Part shown: in pieces, positions 36,001 to 42,899 of the stretch | How the letters are laid out: each line of letters starts with the position of its first letter | Numbering within the stretch: the stretch's first letter is position 1 | DNA from: an uncultured Candidatus Saccharibacteria bacterium | Lineage (GTDB): Bacteria > Patescibacteriota > Saccharimonadia > Saccharimonadales > Saccharimonadaceae | DNA: 64,000 nt | Reading direction: 5' to 3' | Assembly: GCA_948648655.1 (NCBI GenBank) | Contig: CAPKVJ010000002.1 | Location: 40,289-104,288 of the forward strand | Notes under the pieces: model-generated | What the model was told of the DNA's origin: nothing | The model's database searches: none | What the model saw: only the letters and a program-made list of their open reading frames with translations | Translations under genes and position numbers: made by a program

Positions 36001-36773
36001 CCGGCGATTTTAATATGAGCGGTATGGTGAAGGTAGATGAAGACGGTAACATAGTTGATAGAGATGAGGAAGGTAACTGGGTTAATACAAACAATATTGG
36101 TAAGAACCTTGATGATATGAGCGCCCAGCGCATCGCTGACCTTGATAAGTCAGAATTAGACCGAATTGTAGAAATGTCACAAAAGCCTGTAGGAGAAAAT
36201 ACGGGTGGATTCAGGACTGCAGAAGAACGCAATAGGTTTATTTCTGCTGCTATGAGCGCCAACACTAACCCCAATGTTACTGTCGACAGTGATAAGGCTG
36301 AACGCATTGATAAAATCGCTAACGCGAGTTACATTGCTGCAAACGCTGGCAATGACAGCGCAAGTACTGTTAGCTTGGCCAACATCAAATCTATGGCCAA
36401 TAGTAGCCAGGCCGCACTCGATAGCCAATTAACCAGTATCCAGAATGGAACAATCAAGGACGATGATTTGACGCGACTAGCTAATGTTGCCGAAGCCACT
36501 CTAAATGATGCTAATGCTGGCAGATCCAACATTACCCAAGAAACCGCCGATAAGTTGAATCGTATCCGTGCCGCTGATGGTCGTACAGCTATCACATATA
36601 CACGTGCCGAGATTAACATCCCTCATGGAGGAAATAATTCTGACATACAAATTGTTGGTGACACCGGCAACATAAGCGGGTACGCAGAACGTGCACGCCA
36701 AGAGAACCGTAACAGAAATGGAAGCAATAATGGAAATGATGGAGGGTCTGGAGGCATTATCATGCCACGTTAG
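33033..36773 (+). CDS. VirB6/TrbL-like large membrane protein
   Basis: The 1246-residue protein has an N-terminal signal or anchor helix, a long exported region with cysteines (to ~490), then about six membrane helices between residues ~500 and 755 (IIFVILLAAVLFSQFTGF, LIIMVILVNISFIICQLA, WIIPVLIAVIGFIVSVIF, AGIIVLIALTPVAVV, LLMVFPIAGLLMGGGIW, MLLQVIPFFFVPTLV) and a ~490-residue hydrophilic C-terminal region rich in Asn, Arg and Asp. The membrane part resembles VirB6/TrbL/PrgH-type type IV secretion channel subunits. No VirB4 or VirD4 ATPase is in the window. Co-translated with the preceding gene. Confidence 0.7.
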   Translation: MNRKKIVMIVSSIAITIFTFVVSSATFLHTSVFAASDGNLDSVRQKSLLYGIYLQCYVGGKMETPMTYEQYETPAYLVADGNPAVITLPMGLYSSGAGFLTQTNCREALIGNSTTKFPGIFEQTGAAAVTSSAGPAAVNKFFEDIGYTAYNAKEGKCANYIYINGSGDRTINTMCASVDNEGRITSDKMTIVGAEKNKNLQLEVGTGFIQPDCHQDAALILHDDYGGCKKVTFEKGKTTFTEFAGKVWGEVSEHHAKSGKYNLQPLEVTDRKDTDVSYKIGSKVTAGTKAVKYLSNGKYSKVRDLKLTKKERALLLENYLKNFYKVESYGCNLDNETIEVAKGAGYSEVKTTLYSNSGGWQTCWIKPTAQKSVKVAGFEKVEGSYIKKNFFDVQNKKPMDFTEVVKALNQIIGSGGVFSKDDATISPGSGILAENTGNNDDSNDAINCYESAGALGYIVCPTIQKAGDAAQSIYETAIVDQLEFDSDKIISGNDSLRNSWSFFRDIANIIFVILLAAVLFSQFTGFGISNYGIKKILPRLIIMVILVNISFIICQLAVDVSNLLGHAFYNTFKDFSGASDNLGGMIDNMLNGQGGLFNTVSSNTLPEAHPSGIATGLTIGGVAIALATWDTWIIPVLIAVIGFIVSVIFFAILLSVRQAGIIVLIALTPVAVVCYSLPNTKTIFDKWFKLFSSLLMVFPIAGLLMGGGIWASNLMLDTGGGRSDAGLGGFFFALTAMLLQVIPFFFVPTLVKNSLSAAGQLGAKIAGMGDRLGSSLQKTARNSNRAKDTQERMSGWRANRRVNPWYNGDGKIANSALGRGRRAIAGVGDKVRGGNNRVSRMLNNSHNRRMNRLAAAALATDLNSRDRTSAYAEKHVQEIAKDFSGRWKNEGRLDPDSVGAELESAIADLSKDSTDVNAKGRYLAAMMELNKTGPGRDKVGQSLLNAVGENGPRANRGIQWAYNTLLDESGDLYKRKSGYTLANAQQFSKAGDFNMSGMVKVDEDGNIVDRDEEGNWVNTNNIGKNLDDMSAQRIADLDKSELDRIVEMSQKPVGENTGGFRTAEERNRFISAAMSANTNPNVTVDSDKAERIDKIANASYIAANAGNDSASTVSLANIKSMANSSQAALDSQLTSIQNGTIKDDDLTRLANVAEATLNDANAGRSNITQETADKLNRIRAADGRTAITYTRAEINIPHGGNNSDIQIVGDTGNISGYAERARQENRNRNGSNNGNDGGSGGIIMPR

Positions 36774-36785
36774 TATTTCTATGTA

Positions 36786-36814
36786 TTGCATTATCCTACG
36801 ATGTGTGCTACTAT
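36786..36814 (+). promoter_or_regulatory. Promoter of the Cys-rich protein gene
   Basis: TTGCAT (36786-36791), 17 bp, TACTAT (36809-36814), with the same GATGTGTGC before the -10 as in the promoters at 28364 and 30057. The ~100-nt leader can form small stems (TTGAC/GTCAA; AAGAAC/GTTCTT). Confidence 0.6.
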
Positions 36815-36915
36815 AACTACAACGATTTGACTGTAAGTCAAGAACATTTAAATTTCTATACGAGAATAGATCTCGTTGGTTCTTGATCATCAAGTAGAAC
36901 AAGGAGGGAATAGTT

Positions 36916-37320
36916 ATGAGCAAACAAATGAGTGATCAGATGTTCAAGCTCCACCTGGAAAAACGTGGATATTTGATGGGTAATACTAGTTGTTATGTAC
37001 CTGGAAATGGTAATGTATGCTGCAGTAATAGATGGGAGCGTAATTATACGCCATATTGTAAAAAATGCCTTAAGCGGTTTGACGAGCTAGAGGGCGAACC
37101 TATACCAGCGGAGATACCATCAGAAGAAAACAATGAAGATAGCCGTTTCATTACCTGGAAAGTCATGCAGATGATGGCGGTTCGCCGTTTGACTGGCGAA
37201 TACACTGAAGAGCAGGCGAAAATAGTCAGAGAGGAGTATATTAAACTACGCCAGCCCAAGCCCAGTTTAACCTCTGCCAAACAAGAGAAACAAAGAATTT
37301 TGACCCAGCTTTTCGGCTAA
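36916..37320 (+). CDS. Small Cys-rich, probably zinc-binding protein
   Basis: 134 residues, start supported by AAGGAGG. The N-terminal half has C-x9-C-C-x11-C-x2-C (with YCKKCLKRF), suggesting a small zinc-binding fold; the C-terminal half is helical and basic (AKIVREEYIKLRQPKP). No known family was recognised. A nucleic-acid or regulatory role is possible. It has its own promoter and terminator. Confidence 0.6.
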   Translation: MSKQMSDQMFKLHLEKRGYLMGNTSCYVPGNGNVCCSNRWERNYTPYCKKCLKRFDELEGEPIPAEIPSEENNEDSRFITWKVMQMMAVRRLTGEYTEEQAKIVREEYIKLRQPKPSLTSAKQEKQRILTQLFG

Positions 37321-37421
37321 TTTCGGAACCTTATCCATAGGATCCAGCATTAAATCATGCTTTATTCTCGTTCTGGATAGTGTGGAAGCTAATTTACTTC
37401 CCCTATCCAATCCCCGACAAG

Positions 37422-37452
37422 CTCGCCCTAATCCCAAAGGGGCGAGTTTTCT
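37422..37452 (+). terminator. Intrinsic terminator of the Cys-rich protein gene
   Basis: Stem CTCGCCC/GGGCGAG (37422-37428 with 37440-37446) followed by TTTTCT. Confidence 0.75.
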
Positions 37453-37482
37453 AATTGCTAATCTCAATAAAAGGTAGCGAAG

Positions 37483-37512
37483 TTGACAATCCTAAAGTGT
37501 TTCTGCTAGAAT
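37483..37512 (+). promoter_or_regulatory. Antisense promoter, module copy 1
   Basis: TTGACA (37483-37488), 18 bp, TAGAAT (37507-37512). It is nearly identical to the inverted promoter at 59048-59077. Confidence 0.75.
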
Positions 37513-37518
37513 GGGAAT

Positions 37519-37568
37519 TACATATGATATTTGTTATTTCCGCTTCTTGGCGGAAATAACTTTTTTCT
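37519..37568 (+). ncRNA. Candidate short antisense RNA, module copy 1
   Basis: From the TAGAAT box the RNA would have only ~12-14 nt of leader, then a perfect 11-bp hairpin (GTTATTTCCGC/GCGGAAATAAC, 37533-37543 with 37550-37560) and TTTTTT: a complete promoter-terminator unit of about 45-50 nt. The hairpin is antisense to the last codons and stop of the small ORF 37534-37650, so the RNA can pair with that mRNA. Copies 2 and 3 show the same geometry. Confidence 0.65.
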
Positions 37569-37650
37569 TTCGTTTACGCTTTACAAAGCTAATCTTTACG
37601 CTAGGGTTAAGTTTAGCTTCTAGCTTCAGAAATAGAAACTGTATTACCAT
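37534..37650 (-). CDS. Small basic peptide ORF of the sORF/antisense-RNA module, copy 1 (38 aa)
   Basis: The ATG at 37650 has GAAAGGAG 8 nt upstream. The peptide starts with a hydrophobic MVIQFLFLKLEAK and ends very basic (SFVKRKRKKKV, then ISAKKRK). Copy 2 reads MVLQVLFLRIEVK and SFVKRRKRNKKV. Most differences are conservative (I/L, K/R, A/V) and the length difference is a clean three-codon gap, which indicates selection on the protein. A hydrophobic head with a Lys-rich tail is reminiscent of small type I toxins, but function is unknown. It lies 210 bp behind tRNA-Ile2 on the same strand. Confidence 0.65.
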   Translation of the reverse strand: MVIQFLFLKLEAKLNPSVKISFVKRKRKKKVISAKKRK

Positions 37651-37658
37651 AAGCAACT

Positions 37659-37689
37659 CTCCTTTCTCCCGCCCGACAAAAGATTGGAT
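37659..37689 (-). repeat. 31-nt 5' UTR element identical to 58882-58912
   Basis: The 31 bases upstream of and including the ribosome-binding site of the copy 1 small ORF are identical to those of copy 2, although the ORFs themselves have diverged. The element ends in GAGAAAGGAG. Confidence 0.8.
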
Positions 37690-37693
37690 ATAG

Positions 37694-37755
37694 GCTTATG
37701 CTGACGCATAAGCTATAGCTACGGCGTTTCGGAAGAGTGCATTTATGCACTCTTC
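37694..37755 (-). repeat. Two tandem perfect hairpins in the copy 1 leader
   Basis: GCTTATGC-TGAC-GCATAAGC (37694-37713) and GAAGAGTGCA-TTTA-TGCACTCTTC (37732-37755). Copy 2 lacks both. They could be processing signals between tRNA-Ile2 and the small ORF. Confidence 0.6.
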
Positions 37756-37859
37756 ACTCAACTTCTTGCTACATCAAAAATCGCCACCCGATAAAAGAGT
37801 AGCACGACCCACAGTAGTTACGCAAACACTAGCACGATATTTTACAAATCTTTCTTACC

Positions 37860-37935
37860 TGGTGGGGGCGGTTGGGCTCGAACCAACGACCAAGCGGTTA
37901 TGAGCCGCCTGCTCTAACCCCTGAGCTACGCCCCC
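37860..37935 (-). tRNA. tRNA-Ile2 (CAT, lysidine-modified)
   Basis: The cloverleaf has acceptor GGGGGCG, anticodon loop CTCATAA (anticodon CAT), T-loop TTCGAGC and encoded CCA. The anticodon arm, variable loop and T arm (AGCAGGCGGCTCATAACC, then GCTTGGTCG) follow the E. coli tRNA-Ile2 pattern more than elongator tRNA-Met. The presence of tilS in the window fits. A TATAAT at 38020-38025 on the minus strand is the likely promoter, giving a ~75-nt 5' leader. Confidence 0.85.
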
Positions 37936-38033
37936 TTGCGAGAGAAAAGAAATGTTCACATTTGCTTTTCCGAGCAAGAGAAGTAGTGGAACGGAGTTCC
38001 GCTACGCCCCACACCATTTATTATATCATATGT

Positions 38034-38039
38034 TATAAT
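38034..38039 (+). promoter_or_regulatory. -10 box, leaderless-type promoter of the DivIC-like gene
   Basis: Extended -10 (TGT, TATAAT) ending 6 nt before the ATG at 38046. Confidence 0.65.
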
Positions 38040-38045
38040 AATATT

Positions 38046-38480
38046 ATGGGTGAGTTCAAGACAAAATTACGCCAGTCGCACTATCGGCTGAAGCACGAAA
38101 TTTTCGTTTTTGATAATATTGTCCTGTTCCTAGCTCTAGTATTGTGTTTGGCCTTTACATGGGGAGCGATTTCTTCCATGTCTCGCAACTGGACCCTCGC
38201 CCAAGAAGTAATTAATCGTCAGCGGAGCAAGGCTTTACTTGAGCTTGAAGTCGAAACTCTCGAGCTCGAAAATACTTATTATCTATCTGAAGAGTATCAA
38301 GAACTCGCTGCGCGTAAATATCAAGGCAAAATGTTGCCCGGCGAGACGATGATCTATCTTCCAGAAAATTCCGTTGCTGCCAAGACCAAGCACGGTGATA
38401 CCCCTAGCGGCGAAGTAGCCAATCTTGACGAACCGATGAGTAATTTCGAGCAATGGATGACCTTTTTATTTGGCATATAG
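38046..38480 (+). CDS. DivIC/FtsB-like septum formation protein
   Basis: The 144-residue protein has one transmembrane helix (NIVLFLALVLCLAFTWGA, ~28-45), an external coiled coil (~55-82) and then ARKYQGKMLPGETMIYLPE, the short conserved element found in DivIC/FtsB proteins. These bridge the divisome subcomplexes and control septal peptidoglycan synthesis. The longer open frame upstream crosses tRNA-Ile2 antisense and is rejected; the -10 box fixes the start at 38046. It heads a cell-wall run with murL and murD. Confidence 0.8.
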   Translation: MGEFKTKLRQSHYRLKHEIFVFDNIVLFLALVLCLAFTWGAISSMSRNWTLAQEVINRQRSKALLELEVETLELENTYYLSEEYQELAARKYQGKMLPGETMIYLPENSVAAKTKHGDTPSGEVANLDEPMSNFEQWMTFLFGI

Positions 38481-38489
38481 GAGATTTAT

Positions 38490-39872
38490 ATGAACAAACT
38501 ATCAGAATTCAACCAATTCCGTACGGAATACCCCGAATTTCATTATTATAGTTACAAAATTAGCGAAAATAATGAAGCAGTGAAGCTGGAATATCATTTT
38601 GGTATACCTGGACTTGCCGAATTTCATCCGCAGCTAAGTCTCAAAAAAAAGCCCCTCAAGCTCAAATCTCTTGATAGTGAGCTTGTGCAGAATTTAGTTT
38701 TTCATATAGGACTAGTTGAGTTAATCAGCTATTGGAAAAGTAGCTGCGCCCCAAAGGTAATAGTTCATTGTGGTAAGCTAAATCCCGATCAAATTGCTTG
38801 GTGGAAAAAGCTATACTTCTATGGTCTTGGGGAACTATTTTACACCAATGAGATTCCAGCCGAGATGGATACTTTTATGGACATTGTTTGCCTTAACGAT
38901 GCCCCAGAATTCATTTATGACACTCCACCAGACGATTCGAGCGGCTATATCGTGCTTATCGGTGGTGGCAAGGATTCCATCGCGACGCTCGAGACTCTCC
39001 CGCTTGATCGTAATCGTGATTATTGCATGATCGTAAATCCAAAGCCAGTCACGCGTCAGTGTGCAGAGCTAGCTGGGTTTGACGATGAGCGTGTCATCGA
39101 AATTCAGCGCACAATTGATCCAGAACTAATTCAGCTTAACCAGCATGGATTTATCAATGGGCATACCCCATTTTCTACTATGCTAGCTTTTGTCTCTTAT
39201 TTCGTCGCTTATCTCACGGGTCAGAAATACACCGTTGTCTCTAATGAATCCAGCGCCAATGAATCAAACGTTTGTGGTCTGAAGGTCAATCATCAGTATT
39301 CCAAAAGTTTTGAATTTGAGCAAGATTTCGATAACTATGCTGATAGATATCTACGAGCCCCAGTTAAATATTTCAGCTTCCTTCGCCCACTTAACGAGCT
39401 CCAAATCGCCAAAATCTTCGCTCGCCTCGAGAAATACCATCCCGTTTTCAAGAGTTGCAATGTTGGCAGCAAAGGCGAGAACTGGGTTTGGTGTGGGCAT
39501 TGTGCGAAATGTCTTTTTGCCTTCACTATCCTCTCGCCATACTTATATCCCGACAAATTAACCCAAATTTTTGGCAAAGATTTATTTGCCGATGGGACGC
39601 TTTTGCCGACTTTTCTTCAGTTGCTTGGTAAAAGTGATAATAAACCTTTTGATTGCGTCGGTACTTTCGAGGAAGTTAATTTCGCCGTCAGTCAGACGAT
39701 TGAAAACTTGCGTCAGACCAGTGAGGAACTACCATACCTACTCCAATATTACGCAAAACACTACGAGCTAGCGGACACGAGCGACGATATTACTACCCGT
39801 TACAATCACGAGAATTTCCTAGATGAAGCACAAAATACTGCCTTGCGTAACGAGGTATTTCGTAATGTTTGA
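38490..39872 (+). CDS. murL: UDP-MurNAc-L-Ala-L-Glu epimerase, MurL family
   Basis: 460 residues. The central PP-loop-like motif VLIGGGKDSIATLE (~150), then VVSNESSANESNV (~250) and a C-terminal WCGHCAKCLFAF cysteine cluster are features I associate with MurL. MurL converts the terminal L-Glu of UDP-MurNAc-L-Ala-L-Glu to D-Glu, in partnership with a MurD that adds L-Glu. The next gene is murD, overlapping by 8 bp, which strongly supports the assignment. The pair would supply D-Glu to peptidoglycan without glutamate racemase. Start ATG has AGGAG 8 nt upstream. Confidence 0.8.
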   Translation: MNKLSEFNQFRTEYPEFHYYSYKISENNEAVKLEYHFGIPGLAEFHPQLSLKKKPLKLKSLDSELVQNLVFHIGLVELISYWKSSCAPKVIVHCGKLNPDQIAWWKKLYFYGLGELFYTNEIPAEMDTFMDIVCLNDAPEFIYDTPPDDSSGYIVLIGGGKDSIATLETLPLDRNRDYCMIVNPKPVTRQCAELAGFDDERVIEIQRTIDPELIQLNQHGFINGHTPFSTMLAFVSYFVAYLTGQKYTVVSNESSANESNVCGLKVNHQYSKSFEFEQDFDNYADRYLRAPVKYFSFLRPLNELQIAKIFARLEKYHPVFKSCNVGSKGENWVWCGHCAKCLFAFTILSPYLYPDKLTQIFGKDLFADGTLLPTFLQLLGKSDNKPFDCVGTFEEVNFAVSQTIENLRQTSEELPYLLQYYAKHYELADTSDDITTRYNHENFLDEAQNTALRNEVFRNV

Positions 39873-41202
39873 TGAGCTTATCAATTATTTTCGTGGGCGC
39901 AAAGTCGTAATTCTCGGATTTGGTCGTGAAGGGGAATCAACCTATCGTTTTTTGCGCAAAGTTTTACCCGACCAAGAAATTACTATCGCTGACACTCGTG
40001 ACTTGAGCAGTACCGATTTGGCATCAGATTCAAAAGTTAAACTGATTTGTGGTGATAATTATCTGCGAGATTTGCAGGATTACGATATCATCATGAAAGC
40101 ACCCGGCATATCTTTAGCAAAAGTTGATACCAGCGCATACGTTGATAAAATTACATCGCAATTAGAGCTAACCCTCAAATTTCTTGACCTCGAGACTATC
40201 GGCGTTACTGGTACCAAAGGCAAAAGTACGACCAGCTCACTAATTTATCAAATCTTGCAAGACCAGAATGTCCCGAGCATTTTGCTGGGAAATATCGGTA
40301 TACCAATTTTTGAACATTTTGATGAATTACAACCCGGTATGACCGTCGTCCTCGAAATATCCTCTCACCAACTTGAATTTTGCCAGTATTCCCCGCACAT
40401 TGCAGCACTATTAAATATTTATGAAGAACATCTCGATCACTACGCTTCCTATTTGAAATATGCCGAAGCTAAATGTAATATTTTTCGTCATCAAACCGCA
40501 CAGGATTTCTTCCTCTACAATGCCGATAATCAAATGCTGCAACAACTTGTCCAAAACTCTCCAGCCCATACCTACCGCATAAGTCTACAGGGCAATGACA
40601 CCGAAATCCACCCGGCTGATGGCAAGATTTATTTTGGAGATGAAGTCATTTATGACATTAATTCTCCGCGTCAACTTCCAGGAGAATACAACTTATATAA
40701 TATAGTGTTCGCGCTGGGTATTGTACGGATATTGAATCTCGACTTATCAAAAGCGACTGCAACTATCGCCAATTTTCATACCTTACACCATCGTCTAGAG
40801 TACGTGGGTGAATATGATGGAGTAAAATATTATGACAATAGTATTGGCACTGTACCGATGGCCACCATTGCCGCTGTACAGGCTTTAGGCGATGTCGACA
40901 CCCTGATTATCGGCGGCATGGATCGTGGTGTAGATCAAACTCCGCTGGTTGATTTTTTGCAGGATAGTGAAGTTAATAATATTATTTGTATGCCTGATAC
41001 GGGATATGTGGTAGCGCGATCATTAGGCGATAAAGCCAGAATTGCTGAAGATTTGGAAACCGCCGTGAAACTTGCACAGGAACTTACTCTGAAGGGCAAA
41101 AGTTGCTTACTCTCACCCGCTGCTGCTAGCTACGGTGTGTTTAAAAATTTCGAGGAAAAGGGCGACCGCTATCAGGAATTAGTGCGAAGAAGTGTGCTAT
41201 AA
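39865..41202 (+). CDS. murD: UDP-N-acetylmuramoyl-L-alanine glutamate ligase, probably L-Glu-adding (MurD2)
   Basis: The protein (445 residues) has the N-terminal Rossmann domain (VVILGFGREGEST), the Mur-ligase P-loop TGTKGKSTTSSLIYQ (~115), the central LEISSHQLEF and NIYEEHLDHY, and a C-terminal domain with LIIGGMDRGVD. It ligates glutamate to UDP-MurNAc-L-Ala. Because MurL is encoded immediately upstream with overlapping reading frames, L-Glu rather than D-Glu is the expected substrate. I use the ATG at 39865; an earlier in-frame ATG (39823) would lengthen the overlap without adding family sequence. Confidence 0.88.
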   Translation: MFDELINYFRGRKVVILGFGREGESTYRFLRKVLPDQEITIADTRDLSSTDLASDSKVKLICGDNYLRDLQDYDIIMKAPGISLAKVDTSAYVDKITSQLELTLKFLDLETIGVTGTKGKSTTSSLIYQILQDQNVPSILLGNIGIPIFEHFDELQPGMTVVLEISSHQLEFCQYSPHIAALLNIYEEHLDHYASYLKYAEAKCNIFRHQTAQDFFLYNADNQMLQQLVQNSPAHTYRISLQGNDTEIHPADGKIYFGDEVIYDINSPRQLPGEYNLYNIVFALGIVRILNLDLSKATATIANFHTLHHRLEYVGEYDGVKYYDNSIGTVPMATIAAVQALGDVDTLIIGGMDRGVDQTPLVDFLQDSEVNNIICMPDTGYVVARSLGDKARIAEDLETAVKLAQELTLKGKSCLLSPAAASYGVFKNFEEKGDRYQELVRRSVL

Positions 41203-41203
41203 T
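41198..41203 (+). promoter_or_regulatory. -10 box of the rubrerythrin gene
   Basis: TGTGC then TATAAT, 23 nt before the ATG; a leadered transcript with an AAAAAGGAG ribosome-binding site, overlapping the murD stop. Confidence 0.6.
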
Positions 41204-41226
41204 ATACATATCTAAAAAGGAGTGTT

Positions 41227-41775
41227 ATGGCAAAAAAATTAGAAGAATCTAGCAAAACCTGGAAAAATCTCGAGGCCGCTTTTGCGGGCGAGTCGCAAGC
41301 TGCGATCAAATATCAGTATTTCGCTTCCCGCGCCAAAAAAGACGGCTATGAGCAAATCAGCGCCGTTTTTGACGAAACTTCTCACAACGAAAAGGAACAC
41401 GCCAAGATTTGGTATAAGTTAATGCATGATGGCCAAGTTGGTCCTACTGCCGAAAATCTTGAAGCTGCCGCTCAAGGTGAGAATTATGAGTGGACTACTA
41501 TGTATGATGATTTTGCGAAGGTAGCCCGTGAAGAAGGCTATGATGAAATTGCCGAGAAATTTGAGCAAGTTGCTGCCATCGAAAAGACACACGAAGCCCG
41601 TTATTTGCGCTTACATAATGAAGTCGAAAATGATGTCGTCTTCAAGAGTGACAAGGTTACTGTCTGGAAATGTCGCAACTGTGGCTATGTTTATACTGGC
41701 GAACAAGCCCCTGAAGTTTGTCCAGTCTGTGCTCACCCACAAGCCTTTTTCGAAATTGATAAAGACAACTGTTAA
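41227..41775 (+). CDS. Rubrerythrin
   Basis: The N-terminal ferritin-like four-helix bundle has the di-iron ligand motifs [22 protein letters not shown] and IEKTHEARY. The C-terminal rubredoxin-like domain has CRNCGYVY and CPVCAHP, two CxxC pairs for one iron. Rubrerythrin reduces hydrogen peroxide in anaerobes and microaerobes. Length 182 is normal. It has its own promoter and a good ribosome-binding site, and ruvB follows within 11 bp. Confidence 0.95.
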   Translation: MAKKLEESSKTWKNLEAAFAGESQAAIKYQYFASRAKKDGYEQISAVFDETSHNEKEHAKIWYKLMHDGQVGPTAENLEAAAQGENYEWTTMYDDFAKVAREEGYDEIAEKFEQVAAIEKTHEARYLRLHNEVENDVVFKSDKVTVWKCRNCGYVYTGEQAPEVCPVCAHPQAFFEIDKDNC

Positions 41776-41785
41776 TTGAGCTATT

Positions 41786-42856
41786 ATGGGGATCGAGCGC
41801 AGTATAGAAACCGACCCAGCAGACAACCAGGCGAAGGAACTTCACCGCCTGGTTGATTCCAGTGTTGATGAAAATAATCTCGCCGAACAAAACGAAGAAA
41901 TCTCACTTCGACCTCTTACTTTTGCTGACTATATCGGGCAAGAACGTCTGAAGACGAACCTCAAACTTGCTATTGATGCCGTTAAGAAACGTGACGACGG
42001 TACGACGTTAGACCATGTTTTATTGTACGGCCCGCCCGGACTCGGCAAGACGACTATGGCAAATGTCATTGCACGCGAATTGGGTGCCAACTTACGCGTG
42101 ACGAGCGGGCCGGCAATTGAGCGGGCCGGCGATCTCGCTTCGATTCTTACTAATCTGCAAGATGGAGATGTGCTATTTATCGACGAGATACATCGTTTGC
42201 GGCGCGCAGTCGAAGAGATATTGTATTCAGCTATGGAAGATTGCAAGCTCGATATTGTCATCGGCAAAGGTCCAGCTGCGCGCTCTGTGCGGCTCGACCT
42301 TCCCAAGTTCACTGTCATTGGTGCGACGACTCGTACTGGATCGCTCGCCGGCCCGCTCCGTGATCGTTTCGGTCTCATTCATCGCCTTGAGTACTACAAA
42401 GTGAATGAAATCGAAAGGATCATTGGCCGTACTGCTGGATTGCTTGGCACTGGTATTGCTCCAGAAGCAACCAAACTCCTCGCGACCCGTTCACGCCTCA
42501 CCCCACGTATTGCCAACCGTCTGACGAAACGCGTCCGCGACTATGCCGACGTCAATGGTGATGGTTTTATCGACGAAAAGTTAGCTAGTGCAGCACTCGA
42601 TTTAATGGAAGTTGATAATCTCGGCCTTGATCCAGCTGATCGCAACATGCTCGAACTGATGCTCGAAAATTATGGCGATCGCCCCGTCGGCCTCAATACG
42701 ATTGCTGCTCTGACTGGCGATGAAGCCGCCACAATTGAAGATTATTACGAGCCATATCTGTTGCAACTAGGTTTGATTGAACGTACTCCACGTGGGCGAG
42801 CTGTTACTTTGAAGGCGAGAGAACATTTGAAGAAGATTTCTGATAAGGTTCAATAA
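41786..42856 (+). CDS. ruvB: Holliday junction branch migration helicase RuvB
   Basis: AAA+ ATPase with Walker [10 protein letters not shown] (~80), Walker [10 protein letters not shown] (~130), sensor [18 protein letters not shown] and a C-terminal winged helix ([21 protein letters not shown]). RuvB drives branch migration with RuvA. The 356-residue length fits with a slightly extended N-terminus. It sits close behind rubrerythrin and is probably co-transcribed. Neither ruvA nor ruvC is in the window. Confidence 0.96.
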   Translation: MGIERSIETDPADNQAKELHRLVDSSVDENNLAEQNEEISLRPLTFADYIGQERLKTNLKLAIDAVKKRDDGTTLDHVLLYGPPGLGKTTMANVIARELGANLRVTSGPAIERAGDLASILTNLQDGDVLFIDEIHRLRRAVEEILYSAMEDCKLDIVIGKGPAARSVRLDLPKFTVIGATTRTGSLAGPLRDRFGLIHRLEYYKVNEIERIIGRTAGLLGTGIAPEATKLLATRSRLTPRIANRLTKRVRDYADVNGDGFIDEKLASAALDLMEVDNLGLDPADRNMLELMLENYGDRPVGLNTIAALTGDEAATIEDYYEPYLLQLGLIERTPRGRAVTLKAREHLKKISDKVQ

Positions 42857-42887
42857 ACATCTTGCTTGCTTTTATTTGGGTAAAGCC

Positions 42888-42893
42888 TATAAT
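42888..42893 (+). promoter_or_regulatory. -10 box, leaderless-type promoter of the agmatine operon
   Basis: TATAAT ending 6 nt before the ATG at 42900. Confidence 0.6.
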
Positions 42894-42899
42894 ATAATC

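Noticed and set aside
37511..37693. 60-codon ORF on the plus strand across module copy 1, with a partial counterpart at 58.9 kb
   Set aside because: Its ATG lies inside the TAGAAT box, there is no ribosome-binding site, and the two copies are poorly conserved in this frame, whereas the opposite frame shows conservative changes.
37872..38045. N-terminal extension of the DivIC-like protein
   Set aside because: It reads antisense through tRNA-Ile2 and through the promoter; the family start and the -10 box both point to 38046.
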